Below are positions 1-8,468 of a stretch of 64,000 nt of DNA, one piece after another (within the stretch, counting starts at the first letter, position 1; every line of letters starts with the position of its first letter). The DNA is taken from assembly GCF_019795105.1 (NCBI RefSeq), contig NZ_JAIMFO010000004.1, positions 539,236-603,235 on the forward strand. The letters are read 5' to 3'. The notes beneath the pieces are model-generated. The model was not told where the DNA came from. It saw nothing but the letters and a program-made list of their open reading frames with translations, and searched no databases. The translations under genes were made by a program, and so were the position numbers. This DNA is from Collinsella ureilytica. GTDB taxonomy: Bacteria; Actinomycetota; Coriobacteriia; Coriobacteriales; Coriobacteriaceae.

Positions 1-120
1 ATGACAGTTTCCTTTCTCAAAGACTTGTATTAGCTCGGTCATTACCTGAATTGATCTGCTGCGGCACCGCTCTCGGGTGCGCGCTCCAAAAGCAACGCCT
101 GAGAAGATCGCCGCCTCTTT
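1..120 (-). other. Left-edge spacer, possible start of the next operon gene
   Basis: No complete gene is present. On the minus strand an ATG at 42 opens a frame (MTELIQVFEKGNC) that runs off the window edge. A purine-rich AAAGGA motif near 11-16 could instead serve a start just outside the window. Either would fit a further PTS component (EIIB or EIIC) after the EIIA gene, but nothing recognisable is visible. Confidence 0.25.
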
Positions 121-555
121 CTACGCAATCCCCACGAGGTCAACAACCTCAGCGGGAGCCGACGTAGAAGCGAGCCGCTCTCTAAAATCCGCATGAATTA
201 ACTGTCGAGCCAACTGCGCCAGAATAACCAGATGCCGATCGCCCGCCTCAGCAAGCGGAACGGCAATCTGAAACACCAAATCAACCTGCTCCCCATCCCA
301 ATCAATCGGATGAGCAAGATGGGCAAAACCAAGGGAAGCAACACTCACCGCTTCCGACTTGGCATGCGGTGTGGCAACACGAAAGCCTAAGGCAGTTGTG
401 CCCATAGCTTCGCGCGCAAATACATCAGCTACATAGGCCTCAAGATCTGAAAGCCGATTACTCGCATCCATGGCATGCGCAAGCGCTCGAATGACGTCTT
501 CTTTGCTTGTAGCCTGAAGGTCAAATAACACAAGATCTGGGGTCATGAGCTCCAT
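121..555 (-). CDS. PTS fructose/mannitol-type EIIA domain protein
   Basis: This is a 144-residue single-domain protein of the EIIA-Fru/Ntr fold, which accepts phosphate from HPr-His and passes it to EIIB. The active-site His lies in the motif GFRVATPHAKS (about His64), as in family members. The start at 555 is preferred because GAGGTG sits about 6 bases upstream; in-frame ATGs at 561 and 546 are alternatives, and a longer frame extends inside the upstream gene. It starts within 15 bases of the aldolase stop and overlaps its terminal region, so it is translationally coupled and is the last gene of the operon in view. The matching EIIB and EIIC are not in the window and may lie to the left. Its presence implies that the operon substrate enters as a phosphosugar or that the operon is PTS-regulated; the latter is inference. 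Confidence 0.85.
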   Translation of the reverse strand: MELMTPDLVLFDLQATSKEDVIRALAHAMDASNRLSDLEAYVADVFAREAMGTTALGFRVATPHAKSEAVSVASLGFAHLAHPIDWDGEQVDLVFQIAVPLAEAGDRHLVILAQLARQLIHADFRERLASTSAPAEVVDLVGIA

Positions 556-565
556 TACCATCACC

Positions 566-1243
566 TCAGCAATCAGCCATGGTGGCACCGGTGCCAACCA
601 GCGTCTCAAAGTCTTGTGTAAACGCATCAACCGCTGCATCAATAGCGGCGTTTTTAACCAAGCCCTCAATCAGATCAGGAGCAACAGTTACTCCTTTGAC
701 TCCATAACGCACGAGCTCAAGAACCTGCTGGCTATTCTTAAAACTTGCTGCTAAAAGACCGCTCGGCAGACCTGCAGCAACAATTGAATCGTGAATCTCA
801 CAGGCAACCTTCACGCCATCAAAACCCATATTGTCAATGCGGTTTACATACGGAGCAGCGTATTCAGCGCCGCATTTTGCAGCAAGAAATCCCTGCATAG
901 CGGTATAGATAGCCGTTCCAATAAAGCGAATACCTGCTGCTTTCAGCATACGCATGGCACGAAAGCCCTCAGGCGTAGACGGAACCTTGACTAAGGTGGA
1001 TGCCCCCAGCTCAGCGCATATGCGCTTCGCCTCAGCAAGCATGCCCTCAGCAGAGTTACTGATCACCTGCACAAAAAGCTCGCCATCATCACCAATGATG
1101 GAACGAATCTCATGCAAGACCTCATACGGCGGTCTCCCAGATGCCGCAAGAATCGAGGGATTCGTTGAGACGCCATCCACCGGAAAGCGCTCATAGATCC
1201 TTCGGATCTTTTCTACATCAGCATCGTCGATACAGAGCTTCAT
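566..1243 (-). CDS. fsa: Fructose-6-phosphate aldolase / transaldolase-like (FSA/TalC type)
   Basis: A 225-residue class I aldolase of the small transaldolase family (FSA/TalC, usually about 215-220 residues). The Schiff-base Lys lies in ASTLVKVPST at about Lys86, equivalent to E. coli FsaA Lys85. N-terminal motif GVSTNPSIL and the region GTAIYTAMQ are typical. The start is fixed by AAAGGAGG five bases before ATG at 1243; a longer upstream frame has no ribosome site. The gene follows a glycyl radical enzyme and its activase, the same set as E. coli ybiW-ybiY-fsaA. Family members cleave or form fructose 6-phosphate or 1-deoxy-ketose phosphates. In this context a deoxy-ketose phosphate made by the radical enzyme is the likely substrate (inference). 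Confidence 0.9.
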   Translation of the reverse strand: MKLCIDDADVEKIRRIYERFPVDGVSTNPSILAASGRPPYEVLHEIRSIIGDDGELFVQVISNSAEGMLAEAKRICAELGASTLVKVPSTPEGFRAMRMLKAAGIRFIGTAIYTAMQGFLAAKCGAEYAAPYVNRIDNMGFDGVKVACEIHDSIVAAGLPSGLLAASFKNSQQVLELVRYGVKGVTVAPDLIEGLVKNAAIDAAVDAFTQDFETLVGTGATMADC

Positions 1244-1263
1244 AGCTTCCTCCTTTATCTTGC

Positions 1264-1289
1264 TAAGACGCCGGACTTCCGACGTCTTA
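1264..1289 (-). promoter_or_regulatory. Perfectly paired hairpin upstream of the aldolase
   Basis: Inverted repeat TAAGACG/CGTCTTA with an inner CGG/CCG, in the 190-base gap between the activase stop and the aldolase start. It has no U-tract on either strand, so it is not a normal terminator. It could be an RNA processing or stability element that sets different levels for the distal genes, or an operator. Nothing else is seen in this gap. Confidence 0.4.
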
Positions 1290-1433
1290 CTACGCTCATA
1301 CAGCCACACCTGCAAAGGCGTTGACCTCGGGATTTCATGTCGTTTGGCTTGTGCTTTCGGACTTTGTGTCACCCGCAAACACACGCGGGATCCCAAGAAA
1401 CCCTCGCGAAACCCGTAGCTCACCGCTTTGCCA

Positions 1434-2351
1434 CTACGCCTCTATAATCAGGTTTCTTACGCCAGCGTCTTTCATCACCTCTCCAAACGCATGCATGGCT
1501 TCTTTGGAATACAGCTGAGGGTTTTCCTCATCTGAAAAACAGTAGCTACGCTGGCCGTCTCGATATTTCGCTGCGGCAAGCGGGTTGTAATTCAAAAGCT
1601 CAACGCGAACGTTGGGATACAGCGCCACGAGGTCTGAACCAATCGCGGCAAGGTTTTCTTCTGTGGCAGTCATGGTAGGGATTAAGGGCGTGCGAACAGT
1701 GACGCGATCCCGCAAAGAAGAGTGTAAAAGCCAAGAGAGGTTTTTCAGGATCTGCTGGTTCGACGCGCCAACAAGACGGCGGTGAAGCTCGTCATCTGCC
1801 AGTTTATAGTCGCAAAATATCTCATCAACCAAAGGAAGCACGCGCTGTACCTTGGCGCTCGGCGCAGCAAGGCTCGTCTCAATCGCAGTATGAATCCCGC
1901 GCGCTCGCAAAATACCTAAGAGCTCTGCGGCAAAATCCGCCTGCATAAGCGGCTCGCCCCCAGAAAGGGTCACCCCGCCTTGATCGCGAAAAAACACGCG
2001 GTCGCGCTCAAGCTCGTCTGCGAGCTCACTGGCCTCAATACTCTGGGAATCCCAGCGCAACGCACCCGTTGGGCACGCATGCATCAGAGCATCCCAAGCT
2101 TCATCGGCATGCGGATCAAGTGCAATTCCATGACCGCTCACGCGCACTCCCCCAGACGCGCTGAGAGCAATGCAGGTTCCGCAACCAATACAAGGTTCGG
2201 CAAACCATACGGGAGAAGGATGTGGATCCAGCCCCTCAGGGTTTTGGCACCAAACACAGCGCAAAGGACAGCCCTTTAAAAACACGCTGGTGCGCAAGCC
2301 TGACCCATCATGGGTAGAGAAGCGCCGGATATCGAACACAACACCTTTCAT
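1434..2351 (-). CDS. Glycyl radical enzyme activating protein (radical SAM)
   Basis: A 305-residue radical SAM activase. The CxxxCxxC SAM cluster is Cys28-Cys32-Cys35 in GCPLRCVWCQNPEG, and a second cysteine-rich ferredoxin-like insert begins CIGCGTC (about Cys54-60) with a further Cys in HACPTGAL, as in the long activases of non-PFL glycyl radical enzymes (YbiY/PflC type). The motif TLSGGEPLMQ follows. It installs the glycyl radical on the partner enzyme encoded immediately upstream; its ATG directly abuts that gene's TAA, so translation is likely coupled. Iron-sulfur and radical chemistry indicate anaerobic operation. Confidence 0.93.
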   Translation of the reverse strand: MKGVVFDIRRFSTHDGSGLRTSVFLKGCPLRCVWCQNPEGLDPHPSPVWFAEPCIGCGTCIALSASGGVRVSGHGIALDPHADEAWDALMHACPTGALRWDSQSIEASELADELERDRVFFRDQGGVTLSGGEPLMQADFAAELLGILRARGIHTAIETSLAAPSAKVQRVLPLVDEIFCDYKLADDELHRRLVGASNQQILKNLSWLLHSSLRDRVTVRTPLIPTMTATEENLAAIGSDLVALYPNVRVELLNYNPLAAAKYRDGQRSYCFSDEENPQLYSKEAMHAFGEVMKDAGVRNLIIEA

Positions 2352-4697
2352 TTACGACATATCCGCATAGGAAGTCCGAGCAATGATCTCGTCCTGCAGC
2401 TTACCGGCAAGCTCGGTAAAGTACGCCGTATAGCCTGCTACACGCACCGTCAGGCTCCGATAGCGCTCAGGATCTTGCTGAGCAGCTATGAGATCTTCGC
2501 GTCGCACAACATTGAACTGGATGTGCGGAATTTTGAGATCCACAAAGGAGTGCAAGAAGAGGGCGAACTTATCAATGCCCTGCTCAGTTGCGAAAAATGA
2601 GGGCAAGAATTTCATATTGAGCAAGCCGCCGTTTGAGGTGAGCGAAGGATCCAGGCGTGCGACTGACTTGAGCACGGCGGTCGGGCCATCTAAATCACGT
2701 CCATACATGGGGCTCATGCCACCATCTGCCAACGGCGTTTGGGAGAGGCGTCCATCAGGGCTTGCCCCCACATTTTCTCCCATAGGCACATGAGCAGAAA
2801 CGGTATACATGCCTGTGTGATAGGGGCCGCCTCGATAATTGGTAAAACTACGCAAGCGCGTCTGGAAGTACTCTGCCCAACGGCATCCCAACTCATCAAC
2901 CCAAGCAACATCATTGCCGTACTTAGGCACCTTGTTTAAAATCCGCGCATGCAGGATTTCGTGACCCTCAAAGTTATCTCGCAGCGCTTGAAGCATCTCA
3001 TGTGCACTTACAACCTGCTCGTCATACACCAGCATCTTTAAGGCAGCAAGGCTATCAGCCAAATTCGCAACCTGAATCATCTGAATGCCTGAGAAGTTAT
3101 AGTGGGCACCACCTGCAGTAACGTCGATACCCCGCTCAAGACAATCATCAATCACGGCAGACAAAAATGCCGTGGGCAACAGATCTATATGAGCCGCTTC
3201 CACCCACGCGCAGGCCTCAACCATACGATCCATGTAGTAGTCGATCATCTTGGCAAAGCTAGCCTCAAGCTCCTCATAGCTTGCATACGTGTCCAAGCTG
3301 CCAAAATCAGGCCCCAAAACGCGTCCGGTCACTAAATCGACGCCACCGGTCAGCGTGAGTTCAAGTGCCTTGTTGAGGTTGAACATGGCCGCATCGCTCC
3401 ACCCAAGATTGTCACCTTGAGTTGTAAGCTCAACACAGCCCACGATGGCATAGTCAAGCGCATCGGCAGGATCCACGCCCAACTCCTCAAGAGCTGGCAC
3501 AACCGCCTCATCGTTAAAGAACTGCGGCATGCCACTACCCTTTGCCACCACACGAATTGCCTTTTTAAGCAGGCTATCTGTCGTGTTTTCATGCAGGCGT
3601 ACTGAGAGATTGGGCTGCGGCAAACCCAGCTCTTCTTGCGCTTGTAAGAAGAGATAGGACAGGTCATTTTCTACGTTGGCACCCGTGCGATCTTGTCCGC
3701 CAACTGCAATATTGAAACCAATGGGAAAGCCAGCAAAATATCGCGCGCTGCTGGCACTTCTCATATACACAATTTGGTTGAACTTAAGAAAGAGGCATTC
3801 GATGAGCTCTAAGGCGCGATCCTTGCTCATACCATCCGAAATACTCGTGCGGTAGTACGGCTCCAGCACCATATCGAGGCGACCAGGTGAAAACGATGAA
3901 GCATTTGATTCCATCTGCAGGATTACGAATAAAAACCAAAGGCCTTGCAGGGCCTCATGAAAGGTTTTTGCCGGTCGCTCTGCGAGGGCATCGCATATCG
4001 TTGCTACCTGCATAAGATCTTCTGCAGCCTCTGGATGGCTCGTTGCGAGCGTACGAGCGAGGGCAGCATAGCGGCGCATGAAGGCAATTGCCCCGTCCAT
4101 AACAAGAACCACTGCCTGATAAAATGGCCGCTTCTCTGAGTCTGCCATCTCAAGATGCGAAAGCGCCTCTGTCTTCAAGCCAAGAGGTCCTTTGGAAAGC
4201 CAGGTACGGCAGTTTGGATTGATATGACCTTGGGCGTGATCAGTCTGGTTAATCTTGGCTACGCGGCCAATCTCTTTCAGCTCTTCACCATGGTCGATGC
4301 GAATACGATCTTCAAGCGAAGCGTCTTTCCAAAAGGGCTTAATTATCCGCCGGAAGTATTCAATATCTTCCTCGTGCACATTGAAGGTATCTTGTGGACG
4401 ACTTGGCAGGGTCTCAAGCTCTCGATCAACCCATGAGCTACCAGCTTCTGGAAAAACCACGCCAGCACGCACGCCAGCCGTGCGATTACCAACAATCAGC
4501 TCAAGCGGATCGATTGTGATTTCCATCTGCTCAAGAGCTGCAGCAAGCGCATGAGCGCGCTGCAAAATACGAGGCTCATTTGGATGCTTTTGATAGGATT
4601 CCGTAATGATTTTAGCCTGCTCAATTGAAGCGTAGCGTGGCTCGTTGAGCATATGCTCTCGTAGTGTTTGAATGCGCTCTGCTGCCATTGCTTCCAT
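2352..4697 (-). CDS. Glycyl radical enzyme, PflD/YbiW-like
   Basis: A 781-residue pyruvate-formate-lyase-superfamily protein. The thiyl Cys is in AIVGCVELTTQGD (Cys421), and the glycyl radical site is in VRVAGYTAYF (Gly755), near the C-terminus as expected. The single Cys in a GCVE motif, rather than the Cys-Cys pair of true PFL, and the length place it among dehydratase/lyase-type enzymes. It is first in an operon with its activase, an FSA-type aldolase and an EIIA protein. The same set in E. coli (YbiW-YbiY-FsaA) has been linked to conversion of 1,5-anhydroglucitol 6-phosphate to 1-deoxyfructose 6-phosphate. Assigning that substrate here is inference; glycerol- or propanediol-type dehydratases are less likely because no microcompartment or diol genes are present. 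Confidence 0.9.
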   Translation of the reverse strand: MEAMAAERIQTLREHMLNEPRYASIEQAKIITESYQKHPNEPRILQRAHALAAALEQMEITIDPLELIVGNRTAGVRAGVVFPEAGSSWVDRELETLPSRPQDTFNVHEEDIEYFRRIIKPFWKDASLEDRIRIDHGEELKEIGRVAKINQTDHAQGHINPNCRTWLSKGPLGLKTEALSHLEMADSEKRPFYQAVVLVMDGAIAFMRRYAALARTLATSHPEAAEDLMQVATICDALAERPAKTFHEALQGLWFLFVILQMESNASSFSPGRLDMVLEPYYRTSISDGMSKDRALELIECLFLKFNQIVYMRSASSARYFAGFPIGFNIAVGGQDRTGANVENDLSYLFLQAQEELGLPQPNLSVRLHENTTDSLLKKAIRVVAKGSGMPQFFNDEAVVPALEELGVDPADALDYAIVGCVELTTQGDNLGWSDAAMFNLNKALELTLTGGVDLVTGRVLGPDFGSLDTYASYEELEASFAKMIDYYMDRMVEACAWVEAAHIDLLPTAFLSAVIDDCLERGIDVTAGGAHYNFSGIQMIQVANLADSLAALKMLVYDEQVVSAHEMLQALRDNFEGHEILHARILNKVPKYGNDVAWVDELGCRWAEYFQTRLRSFTNYRGGPYHTGMYTVSAHVPMGENVGASPDGRLSQTPLADGGMSPMYGRDLDGPTAVLKSVARLDPSLTSNGGLLNMKFLPSFFATEQGIDKFALFLHSFVDLKIPHIQFNVVRREDLIAAQQDPERYRSLTVRVAGYTAYFTELAGKLQDEIIARTSYADMS

Positions 4698-4716
4698 CTT
4701 CCTGTCCTCGTTAACT

Positions 4717-4817
4717 ATTGTTTATTATCTCTTTTATTATTTCTTCTTAGTTATATAGGTAAGTATAGGCATGGTGGACGTGGTGTCAATTGTTTTATCT
4801 TCTTTTTATTGTTTTGT
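4717..4817 (-). promoter_or_regulatory. Candidate DeoR-family operators (ATTGTTT repeats)
   Basis: The heptamer ATTGTTT (plus-strand sense) occurs at 4717, 4789 and 4808, flanking and overlapping the promoter of the glycyl radical operon. A fourth copy lies at 5976 in front of the deoR-type gene. Copies at 4717 and 4789 continue as ...TATCT or ...ATTATCT. TGTTT-based repeats are typical operators for LacR/AgaR-like DeoR regulators, so these are plausible sites for the adjacent regulator. The rest of 4820-5162 shows no supported gene or signal. Confidence 0.45.
4762..4789 (-). promoter_or_regulatory. Sigma-70-type promoter of the glycyl radical operon
   Basis: On the minus strand TTGACA is followed after 16 bases by TATACT, about 65 bases before the ATG of the glycyl radical enzyme. 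Both hexamers are near consensus. An ATTGTTT repeat overlaps the -35 edge, consistent with repression. Confidence 0.75.
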
Positions 4818-5162
4818 TAGGTTTCTGATGATCTGCGTCGGGACGTGCGTCTGCTTGAACTGCTTTAAACGTTACTACCAAGACAGCGAGCGGCTCGGCG
4901 GTCTATGCAACGTCAACATCGCACTGGTAAGACATAAGCGCGTTAAGCGTATTCAGATCTGACTCACTGCCAGTTTGAGTGTCACATGGCCCAACTCATC
5001 GCTTCCCTGCACAATGAGGAGATCAAGCGACCCTGCTTACGAACGCCGTCTATCTGCGCTATCAGAAGATCGTGCAACTAAGCGACTCGGCTGATCCTAG
5101 CTCGCACCCCGCGTGATTAAACGGGCGAAAGATTCAGCGTACCGTCCGCAGCGCCTAGGTGA

Positions 5163-5927
5163 TCAGGCAATCCAGTCTACGTTCAACTCTTCTAATAGCT
5201 TTATCTGGGATTTTTCCGGCGAACGCTCCATAATGGCTCCTGTAAAGTCACTCATACGAGCGAAGAAATAGGTTCCATCCTCTTGAAACTTTCTTGTTTC
5301 AAGCATGAGATACGAGCGCTTGCTCGAAGCAATCGCGCAATGCTTCGTGCTTCCATCCTGCGGAATATAGGTTGATACACGGTCGTTTTCTAAATCCACT
5401 CCCACAGCACCAATGAAGGCAATGTCAAAGCGATACCGCTCCATTTGCTCAATCGTAAGCGCACCAATAAAGCCATCGCGCCGATCGTTCGTCTCGCCGC
5501 CAAGCATAATCAATTTGATATTGCGAGCACTTGATACGGCACCGATGACCTGGATGCAATTAGTAACCAAGGTGATCTTTCGCCCTGAGTCAGCAAGCAT
5601 TTGAGCAAGCACAATATTTGAAGTAGACATGTCTAAAAAGACCATATCTCCGTCATTGATGAGCTCGAGTGCTTTTGTTGCAATCGCTCGTTTGTCTTCA
5701 ATATGCTTACCCAGCCGATCTGAAATGCGATAATCCGTCGCATGCGTGCGCAGTCGAACCGCACCGCCATAGATTTTCTTTAGCTGTCCACGCTTTTCGA
5801 GCAGTGTTAGGTCTTTGCGAATACAGTCTTCCGTTACGCCAAAACGCAAAGCCAGCTCTTTAACTTTCACCGAGCCGACGGCGCTTACCTCATCAACAAT
5901 TGCGTTATGACGCCCTTCGGCCAGCAT
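5163..5927 (-). CDS. DeoR-family sugar-phosphate-responsive repressor
   Basis: A 254-residue regulator with an N-terminal DeoR helix-turn-helix (VKELALRFGVTEDCIRKDL, then KIYGGAVR) and a C-terminal DeoRC sensor domain (MVFLDMSTSN, LVTNCIQV, LGGETNDRRDGFIGAL, DIAFIGAVGVD) that binds phosphorylated sugars. ATG 5927 is chosen because AAGGGAG stands six bases before it; a frame extends 13 codons further upstream without a site. It lies 465 bases upstream of the glycyl radical operon on the same strand and is the obvious candidate regulator. An ATTGTTT repeat at 5976-5982, just before its own gene, suggests autoregulation. Confidence 0.88.
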   Translation of the reverse strand: MLAEGRHNAIVDEVSAVGSVKVKELALRFGVTEDCIRKDLTLLEKRGQLKKIYGGAVRLRTHATDYRISDRLGKHIEDKRAIATKALELINDGDMVFLDMSTSNIVLAQMLADSGRKITLVTNCIQVIGAVSSARNIKLIMLGGETNDRRDGFIGALTIEQMERYRFDIAFIGAVGVDLENDRVSTYIPQDGSTKHCAIASSKRSYLMLETRKFQEDGTYFFARMSDFTGAIMERSPEKSQIKLLEELNVDWIA

Positions 5928-6036
5928 CTGCTCTCCCTTATACGGCACATCACGATCATCATCCACGTGTACGTTATTGTTTCCCGAATGCCAACATATC
6001 TATCTGAAAAACAGGTGTTCACAAGAAGGCCGTGGC

Positions 6037-7056
6037 TTAGAGCGGCGCTTTCCTAGCTGTTTGAGCGGCAATAATCTGATCGTATACCTCGCGTTTTTTT
6101 ATAGAATAACGCTGAGCGAGACGCTTTGCTGTAGCTGATGCAGACTCGCCTGCATCAAGCGCCTCTTCAATTTCTTGCGCCAACAACTCCTGTGCATCTG
6201 CGTGAGCGGAAGTCACCATGCCGGAAGACACGCTCAGACGTTGCGCCAGCTCTTCTGTCGTAGGAGGAGACACAACAAGGGCAATCTCGCCCTTCACCTC
6301 ACCACGAGCTGAAAAGAGCTCGACAAGCTCTTCGGCAGAACCCCGAATAACCTCCTCATACACCTTCGTAAGCTCACGACAAACTGCGCACGTGCGATTA
6401 GGCAAGCCTTCTGCCAGAGCCTCAAGTGAGGCGATAAGCCGATGCGGAGATTCGTAAAAAATCAGCGCGCCGGGAATGGCGGCAAGCTCAGCCAACCGCC
6501 GGAGGCGCGCGCCAGGACGGCGAGGTAAAAAGCCCCCAAAGAAAAAGCCGTCTGTTGCAATACCACTTGCCACCAACGCAGTTACACAAGCAGACGGACC
6601 AGGTATAACCTCTACCTTCACATCAGCCTCAAGCGCAGCATTTACTAGATACTGACCAGGATCAGAGATCGCAGGCATACCTGCATCAGAGGCAAAGGCA
6701 ATGTGCGCGCCGGCGAGCATGCGCTGGATGAGAGCTGGGGTCTTTTCAGCAATCGTGTGCTCATCGCAGCGCATAAGCGGCCGAGAGATTTTGAGCAGCG
6801 CAAGTAACTTGCCCGTCACTCGCGTATCTTCACAGCAAATGAGCTCTGCCGCCTGAAAGCTCGCTGTTGCTCGAGGGGATAGATCGCTCAAGTTTCCAAT
6901 GGGAGTACCCACAACGCTTAAGCAGCCTCGAGAAGATCCCTCCCGCGCATCCAGACGTGCATGAGCACCAGCAGATATGTGCTGAGCCTTGAGCAACGAC
7001 TCACTCCGGGGCTGATCGTCTAGGATACCTGCCTGAGTTTGACCAGGTTTTACCAT
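6037..7056 (-). CDS. rsmI: 16S rRNA (cytidine-1402-2'-O)-methyltransferase RsmI
   Basis: A 339-residue SAM-dependent methyltransferase of the tetrapyrrole-methylase fold that modifies C1402 in the decoding centre. Motifs are VGTPIGNLSDLSPRA, ICCEDTRVTGKLL, ASDAGMPAISDPG and VIPGPSA. It has an extra N-terminal stretch of about 45 residues before the core, so a downstream start is possible. The C-terminal segment KRLAQRYSIKKREVYDQII is the usual RsmI tail domain. It begins two bases after the stop of the GH5-like gene and shares its transcript. Confidence 0.92.
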   Translation of the reverse strand: MVKPGQTQAGILDDQPRSESLLKAQHISAGAHARLDAREGSSRGCLSVVGTPIGNLSDLSPRATASFQAAELICCEDTRVTGKLLALLKISRPLMRCDEHTIAEKTPALIQRMLAGAHIAFASDAGMPAISDPGQYLVNAALEADVKVEVIPGPSACVTALVASGIATDGFFFGGFLPRRPGARLRRLAELAAIPGALIFYESPHRLIASLEALAEGLPNRTCAVCRELTKVYEEVIRGSAEELVELFSARGEVKGEIALVVSPPTTEELAQRLSVSSGMVTSAHADAQELLAQEIEEALDAGESASATAKRLAQRYSIKKREVYDQIIAAQTARKAPL

Positions 7057-7058
7057 AG

Positions 7059-8177
7059 CTACTCAATCATGGCACGCTCAAGCGTACCTAAGGCAAGGCG
7101 AGCGTCCCAAGCAGGAATACGCTTTTCGGTCTTCCAGGTTTGGAAATACCAGCCCTTTGTCGTCTCAAAACTCGCAAGCTGATTGGCTACAAAAACACGT
7201 TCGTAGGCAGCGCGCCCCTCTGGAGTAACTGAACTACTCGAAAGCACCGCAGACCCAGACCATTCACCCACAATGACCGGAAAGCCAGCTCCGTGAGCTC
7301 GACTGATCAGCTGACGATTGCGAGTGACAGCCCCAGAGATTCCTCCTGGCGACGTAATATCGCAGGCAGTCTCATCTCGATAGTGGTACAGATGTAAATC
7401 CATAATGACATTTACATACCGAGCGCCACGCATAAAGCCGCGCCACCGACCCGGATAACCAGAGCACGAAAATACAACAGCCTTCTCTTCAGGCATATGC
7501 ATACGCACCAGCTGATAGGCATCGCGGTAAAAATTTCGCAGGTAGTGAATAGGAATGCCATCGGTCACCGTAAAAAGATCACGGCGAACACTCATGGCTG
7601 GAGAGTCCAAAAGTTCAATACCAAAAAGACCCTCGCGCGTGCCATAGCGTGCCGCCAAGCGCTCAAGCGTATCGAGGGCAACCTGGCGTCCACTGGTGCT
7701 CGAATGCCATTCAGCAATGAACGAGGGAGAAGCCGGAGGATCGCTGGAATCTCCCTGTCCGCCCGGTACGGTTGCCAGATCAAGCAAGACTGTAAGATTG
7801 TATTTCTCAGCCCACTCTATGGCACGATCGATATAGTCAATTACCGGAATATGGCTACCGCACTCCCCCTGTGCGCCAAAGGCATACCAAGGCACCGGCA
7901 AGCGCACCGAGTTGAGACCGATCGTAGCCATGCGACGAAAATCGTCTTCAGTAATAAAGGATTCGTAGTGTTTGCGTAGGCGATCAGAATAGAGGCTGCA
8001 GCCCACTGCTCGCTGCAGCTCAATCTCATTTGAAGCACCTGTCGCCTCAAACAGCGAGGGACTCACCCAAGGCTCAGGAATAAACCAGCCAGCAAGATTT
8101 ACACCACGAATACGATCAGTGGTAACGGAGCCTAAACGAGGTCTCGTGAGGCCTGCAATATTCACTCGGAAAGCCAC
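7059..8177 (-). CDS. Glycoside hydrolase family 5-like protein with altered acid/base motif
   Basis: A 372-residue protein resembling GH5 exo-1,3-glucanases: RGVNLAGWFIPEPWVSPSLFE near the N-terminus, VRLPVPWYAF, LLDLATVPGGQG in place of the usual HGAPGSQNG, and the nucleophile motif VGEWSG (Glu305). The acid/base motif normally reads L-N-E-P; here it reads GIELLDSP (Asp191-Ser192-Pro193), so the conserved general acid Glu is missing. No signal peptide is visible, so the protein is probably cytoplasmic. The GTG start at 8177 has AAGG seven bases upstream. It may have lost classical hydrolase activity or use another residue. It precedes rsmI by two bases, a pairing with no obvious functional link. 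Confidence 0.8.
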   Translation of the reverse strand: MAFRVNIAGLTRPRLGSVTTDRIRGVNLAGWFIPEPWVSPSLFEATGASNEIELQRAVGCSLYSDRLRKHYESFITEDDFRRMATIGLNSVRLPVPWYAFGAQGECGSHIPVIDYIDRAIEWAEKYNLTVLLDLATVPGGQGDSSDPPASPSFIAEWHSSTSGRQVALDTLERLAARYGTREGLFGIELLDSPAMSVRRDLFTVTDGIPIHYLRNFYRDAYQLVRMHMPEEKAVVFSCSGYPGRWRGFMRGARYVNVIMDLHLYHYRDETACDITSPGGISGAVTRNRQLISRAHGAGFPVIVGEWSGSAVLSSSSVTPEGRAAYERVFVANQLASFETTKGWYFQTWKTEKRIPAWDARLALGTLERAMIE

Positions 8178-8195
8178 GCCTCTACCTTTCTCATG

Positions 8196-8226
8196 AAAAA
8201 AGCGCCCGGCATGCCTGCCGAGCGCC
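8196..8226 (-). terminator. Rho-independent terminator after tRNA-Phe
   Basis: On the minus strand GCGCTCGGCA and TGCCGGGCGC pair around a four-base loop, followed by six T. It lies 12 bases beyond the tRNA CCA end and only about 18 bases before the GTG of the GH5-like gene. Confidence 0.85.
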
Positions 8227-8237
8227 TTCAGATCAAC

Positions 8238-8313
<76 letters not shown>

Positions 8314-8344
8314 ATCATGTCCGCCGTCAGACGGCAGCCAGAAC

Positions 8345-8372
8345 ACTATACCAAAGGAGGAGATAGGGTCAA
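8345..8372 (-). promoter_or_regulatory. Promoter of tRNA-Phe
   Basis: TTGACC, 16 bases, TATAGT on the minus strand, ending about 30 bases before the tRNA 5' end. It overlaps the tail of the truncated AbiEii-like frame. Confidence 0.75.
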
Positions 8373-8468
8373 GCAGAAAAAATTGAACGTTCTTCTTGCG
8401 CATACGTTCAGACGCTTTCTTTTTGCCAGTATGAGAGCCTTAAGCTGCATCGCATTCTTAGTTCTCAA
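8346..8468 (-). pseudogene. 5' remnant of an AbiEii-type toxin gene
   Basis: Directly after the AbiEi-type antitoxin a frame opens with TTG at 8468, overlapping the antitoxin stop as TTGA and preceded by GGAGGT seven bases away. It reads (M)RTKNAMQLKALI, which looks like the conserved start of AbiEii nucleotidyltransferase toxins, typically xNAMQLKAxI. After about 15-20 codons the sequence loses any resemblance and stops at codon 41 within the tRNA-Phe promoter. The catalytic nucleotidyltransferase motifs are absent. A deletion that joined the toxin start to the tRNA promoter region is the simplest explanation. The similarity is judged by eye over about a dozen residues. Confidence 0.6.

Noticed and set aside
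4771-4962. 63-codon plus-strand frame upstream of the glycyl radical operon
   Set aside because: It overlaps the operon promoter, lacks a ribosome site and looks like chance.
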